NCBI RefSeq assembly: GCF_020172685.1
Contig: NZ_CP083986.1
Coordinates: 4,655,773-4,719,772 of the forward strand
DNA from: [Mycobacterium] nativiensis
Lineage (GTDB): Bacteria > Actinomycetota > Actinomycetes > Mycobacteriales > Mycobacteriaceae
Length of the DNA stretch: 64,000 nucleotides
Direction: 5' to 3'
This document shows positions 49,162 through 58,098 of the stretch, piece after piece; position 1 is the first letter of the stretch, and the number at the start of each line of letters is the position of its first letter. The position numbers were made by a program, and so were the translations under genes. Under the pieces are notes generated by a model. That model made no database searches. It saw nothing but the letters and a program-made list of their open reading frames with translations, and was not told where the DNA came from.

Positions 49162-49887
49162 GTGTATTTTTTAGGGATCGATACCAGGTCAAAGATCCCT
49201 TACCCGGACGTCTGGATCATCGTCCCGGCCTTCGGCGAGGCAGCCGTCATCGGCGACGTGATCGCCGGCATCCGGTCGACTTTCGACAACGTCGTCTGCG
49301 TGGACGACGGGAGCGCCGACGACACCGCCGCCATCGCGCGACACGCCGGCGCCTTTGTGGTGCGCCATCCGGTCAATCTCGGCCAGGGAGCGGCGATCCA
49401 GACCGGGGTCGAGTTCGCCCGTAGCCGGCCGGGGGCCCGGCTGTTCGCCACCTTCGACGCCGACGGTCAGCACCGGGTGGCCGACGTGGCGCGCATGCTC
49501 GAGCACCTCGACGCCGAAGATCTCGACATCGTCGTCGGCACGCGGTTCGCGGCGCCCGCAGCGGCCGCCGCGGTGCCGCCGCTCAAAAGGCTGGTGCTCA
49601 AGACCGCGGTGTGGCTCAACCCGCGGATCCGCCGGCTGGGTCTCTCCGACGCACACAACGGTCTGCGGGTGTTCAACCGCCGGGTCGCCGAGGGCCTGGA
49701 TCTCACCATGACCGGCATGAGCCACGCCGGCGAGTTCATCGCACTGATCGCCGAGAACCATTGGCGGGTGGGCGAAGAACCGGTTGAGGTGCTCTACACC
49801 GAGTACTCCAAGTCGAAGGGCCAGCCGCTGCTCAACGGGGTCAACATCATCTTCGACGGGATGCTGCGCAAGAGGATGTCCAGATGA
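49162..49887 (+). CDS. ppgS: Family 2 glycosyltransferase, probable polyprenyl-phospho-GalNAc synthase
   Basis: 241 residues from GTG 49162, the length I recall for Rv3631. It is a GT2 fold: VWIIVPAFGEAAVIGDVIAG, VVCVDDGSADDTAAIARHAG, RHPVNLGQGAAIQTGVEFAR and the DxD-type FATFDADGQHRV. Rv3631 (PpgS) transfers GalNAc to polyprenyl phosphate for the galactosamine on arabinogalactan and works with the small membrane protein Rv3632. The same partner follows here. The sugar specificity is inferred from this orthology. Confidence 0.83.
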   Translation: MYFLGIDTRSKIPYPDVWIIVPAFGEAAVIGDVIAGIRSTFDNVVCVDDGSADDTAAIARHAGAFVVRHPVNLGQGAAIQTGVEFARSRPGARLFATFDADGQHRVADVARMLEHLDAEDLDIVVGTRFAAPAAAAAVPPLKRLVLKTAVWLNPRIRRLGLSDAHNGLRVFNRRVAEGLDLTMTGMSHAGEFIALIAENHWRVGEEPVEVLYTEYSKSKGQPLLNGVNIIFDGMLRKRMSR

Positions 49888-49903
49888 ACAGGATTGCCTC
49901 CAC

Positions 49904-50314
49904 ATGAACTGGATAAAGGTGCTGCTGATCGCGGCGGTGGTGTCGCTGCTGATCTACCTGTTGCTGTCGCGGCGCTCCGCCCAGTCCCGTGCCTGGGTGA
50001 AGGTCGGCTATCTGCTGTTCGTGGTGGCCGGCATCTATGCGGTGCTGCGCCCGGATGACACCACCGTGGTGGCGAATTGGGTCGGGGTGCGCCGCGGCAC
50101 CGACCTGATGCTCTACATCCTGATCATCGTGTTCGCGTTCACGACGCTGAGCACCTATATGCGGTTCCGCGACCTGGAGCTGCGCTATGCCCGGCTGGCC
50201 CGAGTAGTCGCGCTGGCCAACGCTCAGCCACCGGAACCGCCGCCGAAAACCGGCGGTTCAGCGAGGCTCGACGGAGGAGAGCCGAAGCTGGAACCGCCGT
50301 CGAAAACACAGTAA
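49904..50314 (+). CDS. DUF2304 small membrane protein (Rv3632-like) with repeat-encoded tail
   Basis: 136 residues from ATG 49904. Three membrane segments (WIKVLLIAAVVSLLIYLLLS, VGYLLFVVAGIYAVL, TDLMLYILIIVFAFTTLSTY) precede a conserved RFRDLELRYARLARVVALA. The family partners GT2 enzymes, and Rv3632 is needed for PpgS activity. The C-terminus reads [16 protein letters not shown] through repeat copy 5. Removing 57 bp would give 117 residues, near the roughly 114 I recall for Rv3632. Confidence 0.88.
   Translation: MNWIKVLLIAAVVSLLIYLLLSRRSAQSRAWVKVGYLLFVVAGIYAVLRPDDTTVVANWVGVRRGTDLMLYILIIVFAFTTLSTYMRFRDLELRYARLARVVALANAQPPEPPPKTGGSARLDGGEPKLEPPSKTQ
50252..50298 (+). repeat. 47-bp palindromic 3'-end repeat, copy 5 (inside DUF2304 gene, with duplication)
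   Basis: It starts GGCGGTTCAGCGAGGCTCGA and ends AGCTGGAACCGCC, with an inner GGCTC/GAGCC stem. The flanks GCCGAAAACC (50242-50251) and GTCGAAAACA (50299-50308) match 8 of 10. The match continues leftwards, so that 50233-50250 and 50290-50307 agree in 17 of 18 bases. The offset is again 57 bp. Confidence 0.93.
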
Positions 50315-50386
50315 TTCCGCGATAATTGGCCGACCCGTAACGATCGGTTTGCCGTTCGTCCTGCTGCGGCCGTCACTCTGAGCCTC

Positions 50387-50560
50387 ATGAGGGCTACCGA
50401 CGTCCTGGCGGATCCGCTGGTCGAGGTCACAGCGGTGCTCCTGACGGTACCGATAGTCGAGTTGTACGCGCTGCTCTGGCGCGCCGGTGTTCTCGAGGTC
50501 AGGCTTCCCGCATCAAAGCGCCGCCCGGCCGAGGTGCCCGCGCTTCGGCCGGTCGGCTGA
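50387..50560 (+). CDS. Possible 57-residue small protein
   Basis: An ATG-started frame with a hydrophobic middle (VTAVLLTVPIVELYALLW) and basic end, stopping inside a strong hairpin. There is no recognised family and no clear ribosome-binding site. It may be a small membrane protein or chance. Confidence 0.25.
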   Translation: MRATDVLADPLVEVTAVLLTVPIVELYALLWRAGVLEVRLPASKRRPAEVPALRPVG

Positions 50561-50572
50561 CCGGCCGAAGCG
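50541..50572. terminator. Perfect 14-bp stem-loop between convergent transcripts
   Basis: CGCTTCGGCCGGTC pairs perfectly with GACCGGCCGAAGCG around the loop GGCT. No T-run follows on either side, which is common in mycobacterial terminators. It lies 7 bp beyond the end of the convergent P-type ATPase gene. Confidence 0.7.
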
Positions 50573-50579
50573 ACTGGCC

Positions 50580-53500
50580 TCAGCGCACCAGTTCCAGTTT
50601 CGCGGTCCCCTTCTTCGCGACGGTCTTCTTCTCAGCGACCTTCTTGGCGGCGGCCTTCGTAACCGGGGTTTGTTTGGCCGCGGTTTTCTTGGCGGGAACC
50701 TTCTTGGCCACCGGAACCTTCTTGGCGGCGGCCTTCTTGGCCGGCTGGGCCTTCTTCGCCGGAGCCTTCTTAGCCGTGGACTGCTTAGCCGCCGGGGCCT
50801 GCTCAACCGGAGCCGCAATTTCCTTGGCGGGAGCGGCGATCTCCTTGGCCGGGGCCGAGAACCGGCTCGCCACGGCCACCGCGGCGGTGGCCGCCGCGGC
50901 CGTGCCCACGCCTTGAGCCCAGCCGATCGGGCCGACCGGCGTGCAGCCCAGCAGCTGGCTGACCCCGGGAGTGGAGACCATCGCCGCGAACAACACGAAG
51001 GACCCGGCCGCGGTCGCCAGCACCAGCGGTGCCCGCGAATCGACCACGGTCTGACCGAGTTCGGTGGTCACCAATGAGATCAGCGCCACCGTTGCGGCCC
51101 GCTGCGGCAAACCGGTTGCTGAGGCCATCGCCCAGGCGGCGGTGCCCGCCGCCGCGGTCACCCCGCCGCGGAACGCCACCGCGCGCCACAGCTTGCCCTC
51201 GTCGAGTCCCGGCACCGCGTCGCCGATCGGGCCGGCCGGCGTGCTCACCGCCACGGCGGTGGCCGGCAGTGCGTCGGTCAGGGTGTTCATCAACAGCAGC
51301 TGCCGGGTGTTCAGCGGCGAATTCCCGGTGATCGCAGTACCGATGACGGAGAACATCACCTCGCCGGCATTACCGCCAAGCAGCCCGGAGATCGCCAGTT
51401 GCACGCCGCGCCACAGTCGCCGGCCCTCGTCGATCGCGTCGACCAGGGCACCGATCTTGCCGTCGGTCAACACGACATCGGCGGTGGCGTGCGCCGAGTC
51501 GCTGCCGTGCGCAACAACCCCCAGCCCCACCGTGGCGGCCCGGATCGCAGCGGCGTCGTTGGCGCCGTCGCCCACCATTGCCGATACCCGGCCGGCGCGC
51601 TCCAGGGTCTGGACGATCTGCACCTTGTTCTCCGGCGACATCCGGGCGAAGATCACCCGCTCGCAGACCACGCGTTCTTGTTCCTTGCGGTTCAACGCAT
51701 TCCACTCCGAGCCGGTGATGACCTGCTCGGGGCTGACCGTCACGCCCATCTCGGCGGCGATCGCGGTCGCGGTGATCGGGTGGTCGCCGGTGATCATCCG
51801 GATGTCGACGCCGCGGGCGGCCAGATCGGCGAGCAGCTGCGGAGCGTCGGCCCGCGGTGTGTCGGCCAGGCCGAGGAACCCGAGCAACGTCAGCCCCGAG
51901 GCACTGACCTCCACGAGCCGTTCCGTGCCTTCTGGATCCTCCCGGACCGCCCGCACCTGGGCGGCGGTCAGCTTGCCCTGGGCGACCGCGATCACCCGCA
52001 GCCCCTGGGCCGCCATCGCGGCCACCTGCTGCTCGACCCCGGCGCCGGCGTTCTTGCAGGCCCCCAACACCACTTCCGGTGCGCCCTTGACCAGCAGCTC
52101 CGATCCCAGCACCGACGCCGAGAAGGCCCGGCCGGAGCGGAACGGCAGGTGCGCGTCCGGCTGAGTCCACGGCCGGGTACCTGCGGCGGCCGCGGCGCCC
52201 TCGACGATGGCCTGGTCGGTGGCGTGCGCATGCGCCGCACCGTCGGGAGCCGGCGCCGCCTGCGCGGCGGTACCGAGCACATCGTCATCGGTGTATCCCG
52301 CCAGTGGACGCACCGTGGTGACCCGCAGCCGGTTCTCGGACAGCGTTCCGGTCTTGTCGAAGCAGACCACGTCGACCCGGCCGAGCGCCTCCACCGACCG
52401 CGGAATCCGCACCAGCGCACCGGATTTGCTCAACCGCTGCGACGAGGCGTGCTGGGCCAGGGTGGCCATCAGCGGCATGCCCTCCGGGACGGCGGCGATC
52501 GCGACCGCGATCGCGTTGCCGAGCGCAACCCGCAGCCCGCCCTGGCGCAGCAGGCCGAGCGCACCGACTGCCACGCCGCCGGCGGCGCTGTACGGGAACG
52601 TCCGGTACATCAGCTGGGACAGGTGGTGCTGCAGGCCGACGTCCGGCAGCTCGCCGGAGGCCAGTTCGGAAGCCCGACGGGCCTGGGTGTCGGCGCCCAC
52701 GGCAGTCACCATCGCCAGCGCCTTGCCGGCGATCACCGTGGTACCCGCGTAGAGCATGGAGCTGCGCTCGGCCAGTTCGGCGCCGGGAGTCGGGTCGAGC
52801 TGCTTGCCGACCGACAGCGATTCGCCGGTCAGCGACGACTCGTCGACCTCGACATCGGACACCTCGATGACGCGAGCGTCAGCGGGCACCACCTCGTTAC
52901 TGCGCACCTCGATCAGGTCACCGGGCAGCAGTTGTTCGGCGGGGATTTCGAGGTAGGTCGGGGTGCCGTCGGCTCCCACGGACACGACCCGCGCCGGCGG
53001 GGCCTGCTGGGCCAGCAGGATGTTCAGCCGGCTCTCGGCCCGCAGCCGCTGGTAGGCGGCCAGCATGGCGTTGCCGGTGAGCACCGTGCCCACCATCACG
53101 GCGTCGATCGGCGAACCCAGCATGGCGGTGGCCGCCGAGCACAGCGCCAGGATCGGCGTCATCGGGTCGGACAACTCCTCACGCACGGCGTGGAAGTACG
53201 GCCAGAACATGCCCTGCGCTTCGGTGTCGACCGGCGCGCGTTCGGCCAGCGGCGGCATCGCGTCCGGCGTCAGCAGCTCGCGCGCCTGCTCGACGGTCAT
53301 GGCGTGCCACTCGTAGGCCGGTGCCGGCTTCGGTGCGTGCGCACGCAGCACCCGGCGGGCCAGCAGATACCCCGACAGCATGCCGGCGCCGGCACCCACG
53401 GTCACCGGCCCCGGACCGCGGCTCTGCCCCGCCCCGACCCCGGGGATGGTCGCCCGGACCCCGCGGACCAGCAGCAGCCCGGCGATGGACGAGGCCCCGA

Positions 53501-55124
53501 TCGAGATCGCGACCCCGCGCTCGGTGGCCGTTCGGGCGGCCGGCAGCGCGCGCAGCACCTGCCATGCGCCGGCCAGGTCGGCCAGCAGCAGGTCGGCATA
53601 GAACGGAGGAGGCAGGTCGTCGTCCTCCGGCATGACGCCCAGCGCCAGATCCGCCGACGCCATTGCCTGCGCCGCCGAGCTGGACAGCACCGCAACCGTG
53701 CGGCCGGCCTGCTGCAGGTCGACCACGGCGGCGGCCAGTGCGCCGTCGAGATCCTCACCGGAGACCGGTCGGATGTCGTCGAATCCGGGACGAAGCTCGC
53801 CGAGGATCTCGGTGTCCACCGTGACCAGCTCCGCGCCCGAGGCACGCCCTTCGAGCACCACCGCCGAGGCCAGCGCATGGTGCGCGGGCAGGATCAGCGC
53901 CTCGACCGGCTCTTTGCGGGTCGACCCGCGGACTGTCATGCCGGGAACCCGGTGCCAGCCCGGACGCAGTCCCGCCTTGTCGAGCAGGCTCTGCGCGCTG
54001 TTCCAGGCCTTCGGCAGCTCGTGTTCGCTCGCGCCGCGGATCTGCACCACCCGGCGTTGTTCACCGGTCAGCGCCCGCGGGTCGATGACCACGGTGTCGA
54101 TCTTGTCGAGGCGGCGCAGGCTGTCCGGTCGCAGCGGCAGCACTCCGTACGTGTCGGCCAGCCCCTGTCCCAGGGTCGCGGCGAACGATTCGCAACTGGT
54201 GCGCACCGCTTTCGGCGAGGTGGCCAGGATCGCACTCGAGGTCATGTCCAGGTTGCGGGTCAGCGCGCCCACCGCCCCGGCCGCGACCACCTGCGCCAGC
54301 GCGGTGCGCTTCAGGTAGCGCTCGGCCGCACCGTCCGGCCGCGGGACAGGCCGCGCGGTGGTGTGCACGTCCGGGTGTTCTGCGTAGCGGGCCAGCTCCG
54401 GCTCGTAGCGATTCCAGGCCAGCGCCCCGGCGCGAGTCTCGGAGGCCTTGAGGCCCTCGACCATCATGTCCACCGCGAGGATCGCCGGGGACATGGTGAT
54501 GACGTGCGACCCGAGCGAGACCAGGGAGAGCACCCTGTCGGTCTTTGCCGGGCCGATCCGGCTTTCCAGGGCGCCCCGGACCAGCGGCTGATAGCGGGCC
54601 ACCGACGCCGCGGCGTCGAAGATCTTGGGCGCGGCGGGCAGGCGCATCGCGCTGCCCACGGTTGCGATCGCCAGCCCTATCGCGTTGGCGCCGACCATCG
54701 CGCCCTTGGTGGCCAGCAGCAGTCCGTCGCCGGGCAGTGCCGCGGTCTCGGTCGCGGTCAGTTCCACATTCTTTTCGACTGCTTCCACCGTGGCGCACAG
54801 ATCGGCCAGCGAAACGTGGTCGCCGATTTCGACGACCACCCGCGACAGCGGACGATTCAGCCGCACCGAGGTGACGCCGGGCTCGGCCCGCAGGGCTTCG
54901 GAAACCTCGGCACCGATATCTACGCCGTCGGGGTCGTCGAGCCCGTGCACCTCGATCCAGGCCCGTCCGGCGCCGCGCCAGCTGCGCCGGCTGGTCAGAT
55001 CGGAGGGCTCGCCGGCCAGGATCTTGGCGCCTTCGCGCAGCGGGATGGCGGCGAGATCCAGGCTGGCCGATGCGACGGCGCCGACGGCGTCCAGTCCGAA
55101 ACGACCGATTGCGAAAACATCCAT
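50580..55124 (-). CDS. Large cation-transporting P-type ATPase (CtpH/CtpI-like) with Lys/Ala-rich tail
   Basis: 1514 residues from ATG 55124 with GGAGG. A long N-terminal region of about 550 residues is typical of mycobacterial CtpH/CtpI (IPLREGAKILAGEPSDLTSR). The P-type core follows: TGES near residue 768, DKTGTL with the phosphorylated Asp near 923, VGDGANDAAAI near 1185, then the last membrane segments. The C-terminal 100 residues are Lys/Ala/Pro-rich (KKAPAKKAQPAKKAAAKKVP), like histone H1 or the HupB tail. The transported ion is unknown. A hairpin sequesters its ribosome-binding site. It is absent from this position in M. tuberculosis. Confidence 0.9.
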   Translation of the reverse strand: MDVFAIGRFGLDAVGAVASASLDLAAIPLREGAKILAGEPSDLTSRRSWRGAGRAWIEVHGLDDPDGVDIGAEVSEALRAEPGVTSVRLNRPLSRVVVEIGDHVSLADLCATVEAVEKNVELTATETAALPGDGLLLATKGAMVGANAIGLAIATVGSAMRLPAAPKIFDAAASVARYQPLVRGALESRIGPAKTDRVLSLVSLGSHVITMSPAILAVDMMVEGLKASETRAGALAWNRYEPELARYAEHPDVHTTARPVPRPDGAAERYLKRTALAQVVAAGAVGALTRNLDMTSSAILATSPKAVRTSCESFAATLGQGLADTYGVLPLRPDSLRRLDKIDTVVIDPRALTGEQRRVVQIRGASEHELPKAWNSAQSLLDKAGLRPGWHRVPGMTVRGSTRKEPVEALILPAHHALASAVVLEGRASGAELVTVDTEILGELRPGFDDIRPVSGEDLDGALAAAVVDLQQAGRTVAVLSSSAAQAMASADLALGVMPEDDDLPPPFYADLLLADLAGAWQVLRALPAARTATERGVAISIGASSIAGLLLVRGVRATIPGVGAGQSRGPGPVTVGAGAGMLSGYLLARRVLRAHAPKPAPAYEWHAMTVEQARELLTPDAMPPLAERAPVDTEAQGMFWPYFHAVREELSDPMTPILALCSAATAMLGSPIDAVMVGTVLTGNAMLAAYQRLRAESRLNILLAQQAPPARVVSVGADGTPTYLEIPAEQLLPGDLIEVRSNEVVPADARVIEVSDVEVDESSLTGESLSVGKQLDPTPGAELAERSSMLYAGTTVIAGKALAMVTAVGADTQARRASELASGELPDVGLQHHLSQLMYRTFPYSAAGGVAVGALGLLRQGGLRVALGNAIAVAIAAVPEGMPLMATLAQHASSQRLSKSGALVRIPRSVEALGRVDVVCFDKTGTLSENRLRVTTVRPLAGYTDDDVLGTAAQAAPAPDGAAHAHATDQAIVEGAAAAAGTRPWTQPDAHLPFRSGRAFSASVLGSELLVKGAPEVVLGACKNAGAGVEQQVAAMAAQGLRVIAVAQGKLTAAQVRAVREDPEGTERLVEVSASGLTLLGFLGLADTPRADAPQLLADLAARGVDIRMITGDHPITATAIAAEMGVTVSPEQVITGSEWNALNRKEQERVVCERVIFARMSPENKVQIVQTLERAGRVSAMVGDGANDAAAIRAATVGLGVVAHGSDSAHATADVVLTDGKIGALVDAIDEGRRLWRGVQLAISGLLGGNAGEVMFSVIGTAITGNSPLNTRQLLLMNTLTDALPATAVAVSTPAGPIGDAVPGLDEGKLWRAVAFRGGVTAAAGTAAWAMASATGLPQRAATVALISLVTTELGQTVVDSRAPLVLATAAGSFVLFAAMVSTPGVSQLLGCTPVGPIGWAQGVGTAAAATAAVAVASRFSAPAKEIAAPAKEIAAPVEQAPAAKQSTAKKAPAKKAQPAKKAAAKKVPVAKKVPAKKTAAKQTPVTKAAAKKVAEKKTVAKKGTAKLELVR

Positions 55125-55130
55125 GGATTG

Positions 55131-55157
55131 CCTCCAGCGTTATTGCAGCGCTGGAGG
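55131..55157 (-). promoter_or_regulatory. Inverted repeat covering the ATPase ribosome-binding site
   Basis: CCTCCAGCG and CGCTGGAGG are perfect 9-bp arms around a 9-base loop. On the minus strand the second arm supplies the GGAGG Shine-Dalgarno 6 bases before the ATG. In RNA the stem would hide it; in DNA it could be an operator. Confidence 0.7.
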
Positions 55158-55271
55158 TCTCTTCCGCCGGTTGTCCGGCCCACAGCCCCGGTCACCCGAT
55201 GACGGGCGACGTGATGACGACACTGCGAATTGGGGAATACTCCCCTCCGACCGGCCAGTATGCCACAAACT

Positions 55272-56219
<948 letters not shown>

Positions 56220-56248
56220 TCAACCATACCGACAGGTAAGAAAGACGA

Positions 56249-58042
56249 ATGCGCCCACGGATGACCGCCCTGCCCTGGGTCTGTTGGGCGGCAGTGGCGC
56301 TGATCGCCGCGCAGCTGGTGGTCCGGGCGGTAGTCGCATTCGGGGGCTACTTCTACTGGGACGACCTGATCCTGGTCGGCCGGGCCGGCACGCACGATCT
56401 GCTGTCGACGTCGTACCTGTTCGACGATCACGACGGCCATGTGATGCCGGGGGCGTTTCTGGTGGCCGGGGCGCTGACCCGGGCCTGGCCGCTGCAGTGG
56501 GCGGCGCCGGCGGCCAGCCTGGTGGTGCTGCAGCTGCCGGCGTCGCTGGCACTGCTGCGGGTGCTGTGGGTGATTCTGGGCTGGCGGCCGCTGCTGCTGG
56601 TGCCGCTCACGTTCGGCCTGTTCTGCCCGCTGGGGCTGCCGGCGTTCGCGTGGTGGGCGGCGGCCTTGAACTCACTGCCGATGCTGGCGGCGCTGGCCTG
56701 GGTGTGCGCCGATGCGATCCTGCTGGCGCGTACCGGGAAGCGCCGCTACGCCTACACCGGCACGCTGGCCTACGCCGGCGGCCTGATGTTCTTCGAGAAG
56801 GCCGCGGTGATCCCGTTCGTGGCGTTCATGGCGGCGGCGCTGCTGCGCTATGTGACCGGCAGTGCGCCGCGGGCGGCGATCACCGAGACGTGGCGCGCCG
56901 GGGTCCGGCTGTGGACGGCGACGCTGGTGGTGACCGGTGGCTGGGTCGCGGTCTACCTGGCGGTGGTCAACCAGAAGCGGTGGAGTTTCGACCTGGACAT
57001 GACCCGCGACCTGCTCCTGCGCTCGGTCACCCACGGCATCGTCCCCAGCCTGGCCGGTGGCCCCTGGGCGTGGGCCCGGTGGGCGCCGGCCTCGCCCTGG
57101 GCGTTGCCGGGGCCGGTGGTGATGACGCTGGGCGCTCTGGTGCTGGCGGCCCTGCTGGTGGTGTCGCTGGCGCGCAAGCACCGGCTGACGCCGGTGTGGC
57201 TGGCCGCGGCCGGCTACGCGGTGGCCTGCCAGGTCCCGATCTACCTGATGCGGTCCTCGGCGTTCACCGCACTGGAACTGGCGCAGACCCTGCGTTACCT
57301 GGCCGATCTGCTGGTGGTGCTGGCGATTCTGGGGGCGATCGGGCTGTGCGCGCCGAACCGGGGGTCGTCGCGGTGGCTGGACGCGTCGCCGGCCCGGGGT
57401 GTGGCGGTAGCCGGGCTGACGATGGCCTTCACCGCAAGCAGCCTGTATTCGACGGTAACGTTCCTGGCCAGTTGGCGCGACGACCCGGCGCGGGCCTATC
57501 TGCAGAACGCCCAGCACGACCTGGCTGCCGCGCGGGCCGACTCCGATGCGCCACTGCTCGACCAGGAGGTCGACCCGCTGGTGCTGCAACGGGTGGTCTA
57601 CCCGGAGAACCTGGCCAGTCACATGTTCGCTCTGGTTCGCGACCGTCCTGAGTTCGCTTCGGCGACAACGCGCTTGCGGATGTTCACCAACACGGGCAGG
57701 TTGACCGACGCCAAGGTCACCTGGGTCCGCACCCTGGTGCCCGGACCGGTGCCGCAGTGCGGTTACCTGGTGCAGCCGGACCGGCCGGCCACCCTCGGCC
57801 TCGACGGCCCGCTGCTGCCGGCCGACTGGACCGCCGAGATCAACTACCTGGCCAACGTCGACGGCGCGATGACGCTGTCCCTGTCCGAGGGCCCCGGAGT
57901 CCGGGTCCGGGTGCGTCCGGGCCTCAACCGGATCTACGTACGCCTGCCCGGCGCCGGCCACAATGTCACCGCCCGCGCCGACACCGCGGCCCTGTCGGTG
58001 TGCATCGCCGCCGGCCCGGTCGGGTACGTGGCGCCGCTGTGA
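56249..58042 (+). CDS. Polytopic membrane protein, Rv3635-like
   Basis: 597 residues. About ten to twelve membrane segments fill the first 420 residues (VCWAAVALIAAQLVVRAVVA, LLLVPLTFGLFCPLGLPAFA, GVAVAGLTMAFTASSLYS). GGYFYWDDLILVGRAG near residue 33 resembles the acidic loop of lipid-linked-sugar glycosyltransferases (GT-C type). A non-membrane C-terminal beta domain of about 150 residues follows. It is probably a GT-C enzyme using a polyprenyl-phosphate sugar. The acceptor is unknown. Confidence 0.82.
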   Translation: MRPRMTALPWVCWAAVALIAAQLVVRAVVAFGGYFYWDDLILVGRAGTHDLLSTSYLFDDHDGHVMPGAFLVAGALTRAWPLQWAAPAASLVVLQLPASLALLRVLWVILGWRPLLLVPLTFGLFCPLGLPAFAWWAAALNSLPMLAALAWVCADAILLARTGKRRYAYTGTLAYAGGLMFFEKAAVIPFVAFMAAALLRYVTGSAPRAAITETWRAGVRLWTATLVVTGGWVAVYLAVVNQKRWSFDLDMTRDLLLRSVTHGIVPSLAGGPWAWARWAPASPWALPGPVVMTLGALVLAALLVVSLARKHRLTPVWLAAAGYAVACQVPIYLMRSSAFTALELAQTLRYLADLLVVLAILGAIGLCAPNRGSSRWLDASPARGVAVAGLTMAFTASSLYSTVTFLASWRDDPARAYLQNAQHDLAAARADSDAPLLDQEVDPLVLQRVVYPENLASHMFALVRDRPEFASATTRLRMFTNTGRLTDAKVTWVRTLVPGPVPQCGYLVQPDRPATLGLDGPLLPADWTAEINYLANVDGAMTLSLSEGPGVRVRVRPGLNRIYVRLPGAGHNVTARADTAALSVCIAAGPVGYVAPL

Positions 58043-58098
58043 CGGGGCGCGGCGTGCTGCCCGGCGGGTCCGGTGACCGCGCGGTAGCTTCTACAGAC

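Noticed and set aside
51399..55202. A 1267-codon plus-strand frame opposite the P-type ATPase
   Set aside because: The minus-strand ATPase has all family motifs. The opposite frame is Arg/Gly/His-rich nonsense typical of GC-rich shadow frames.
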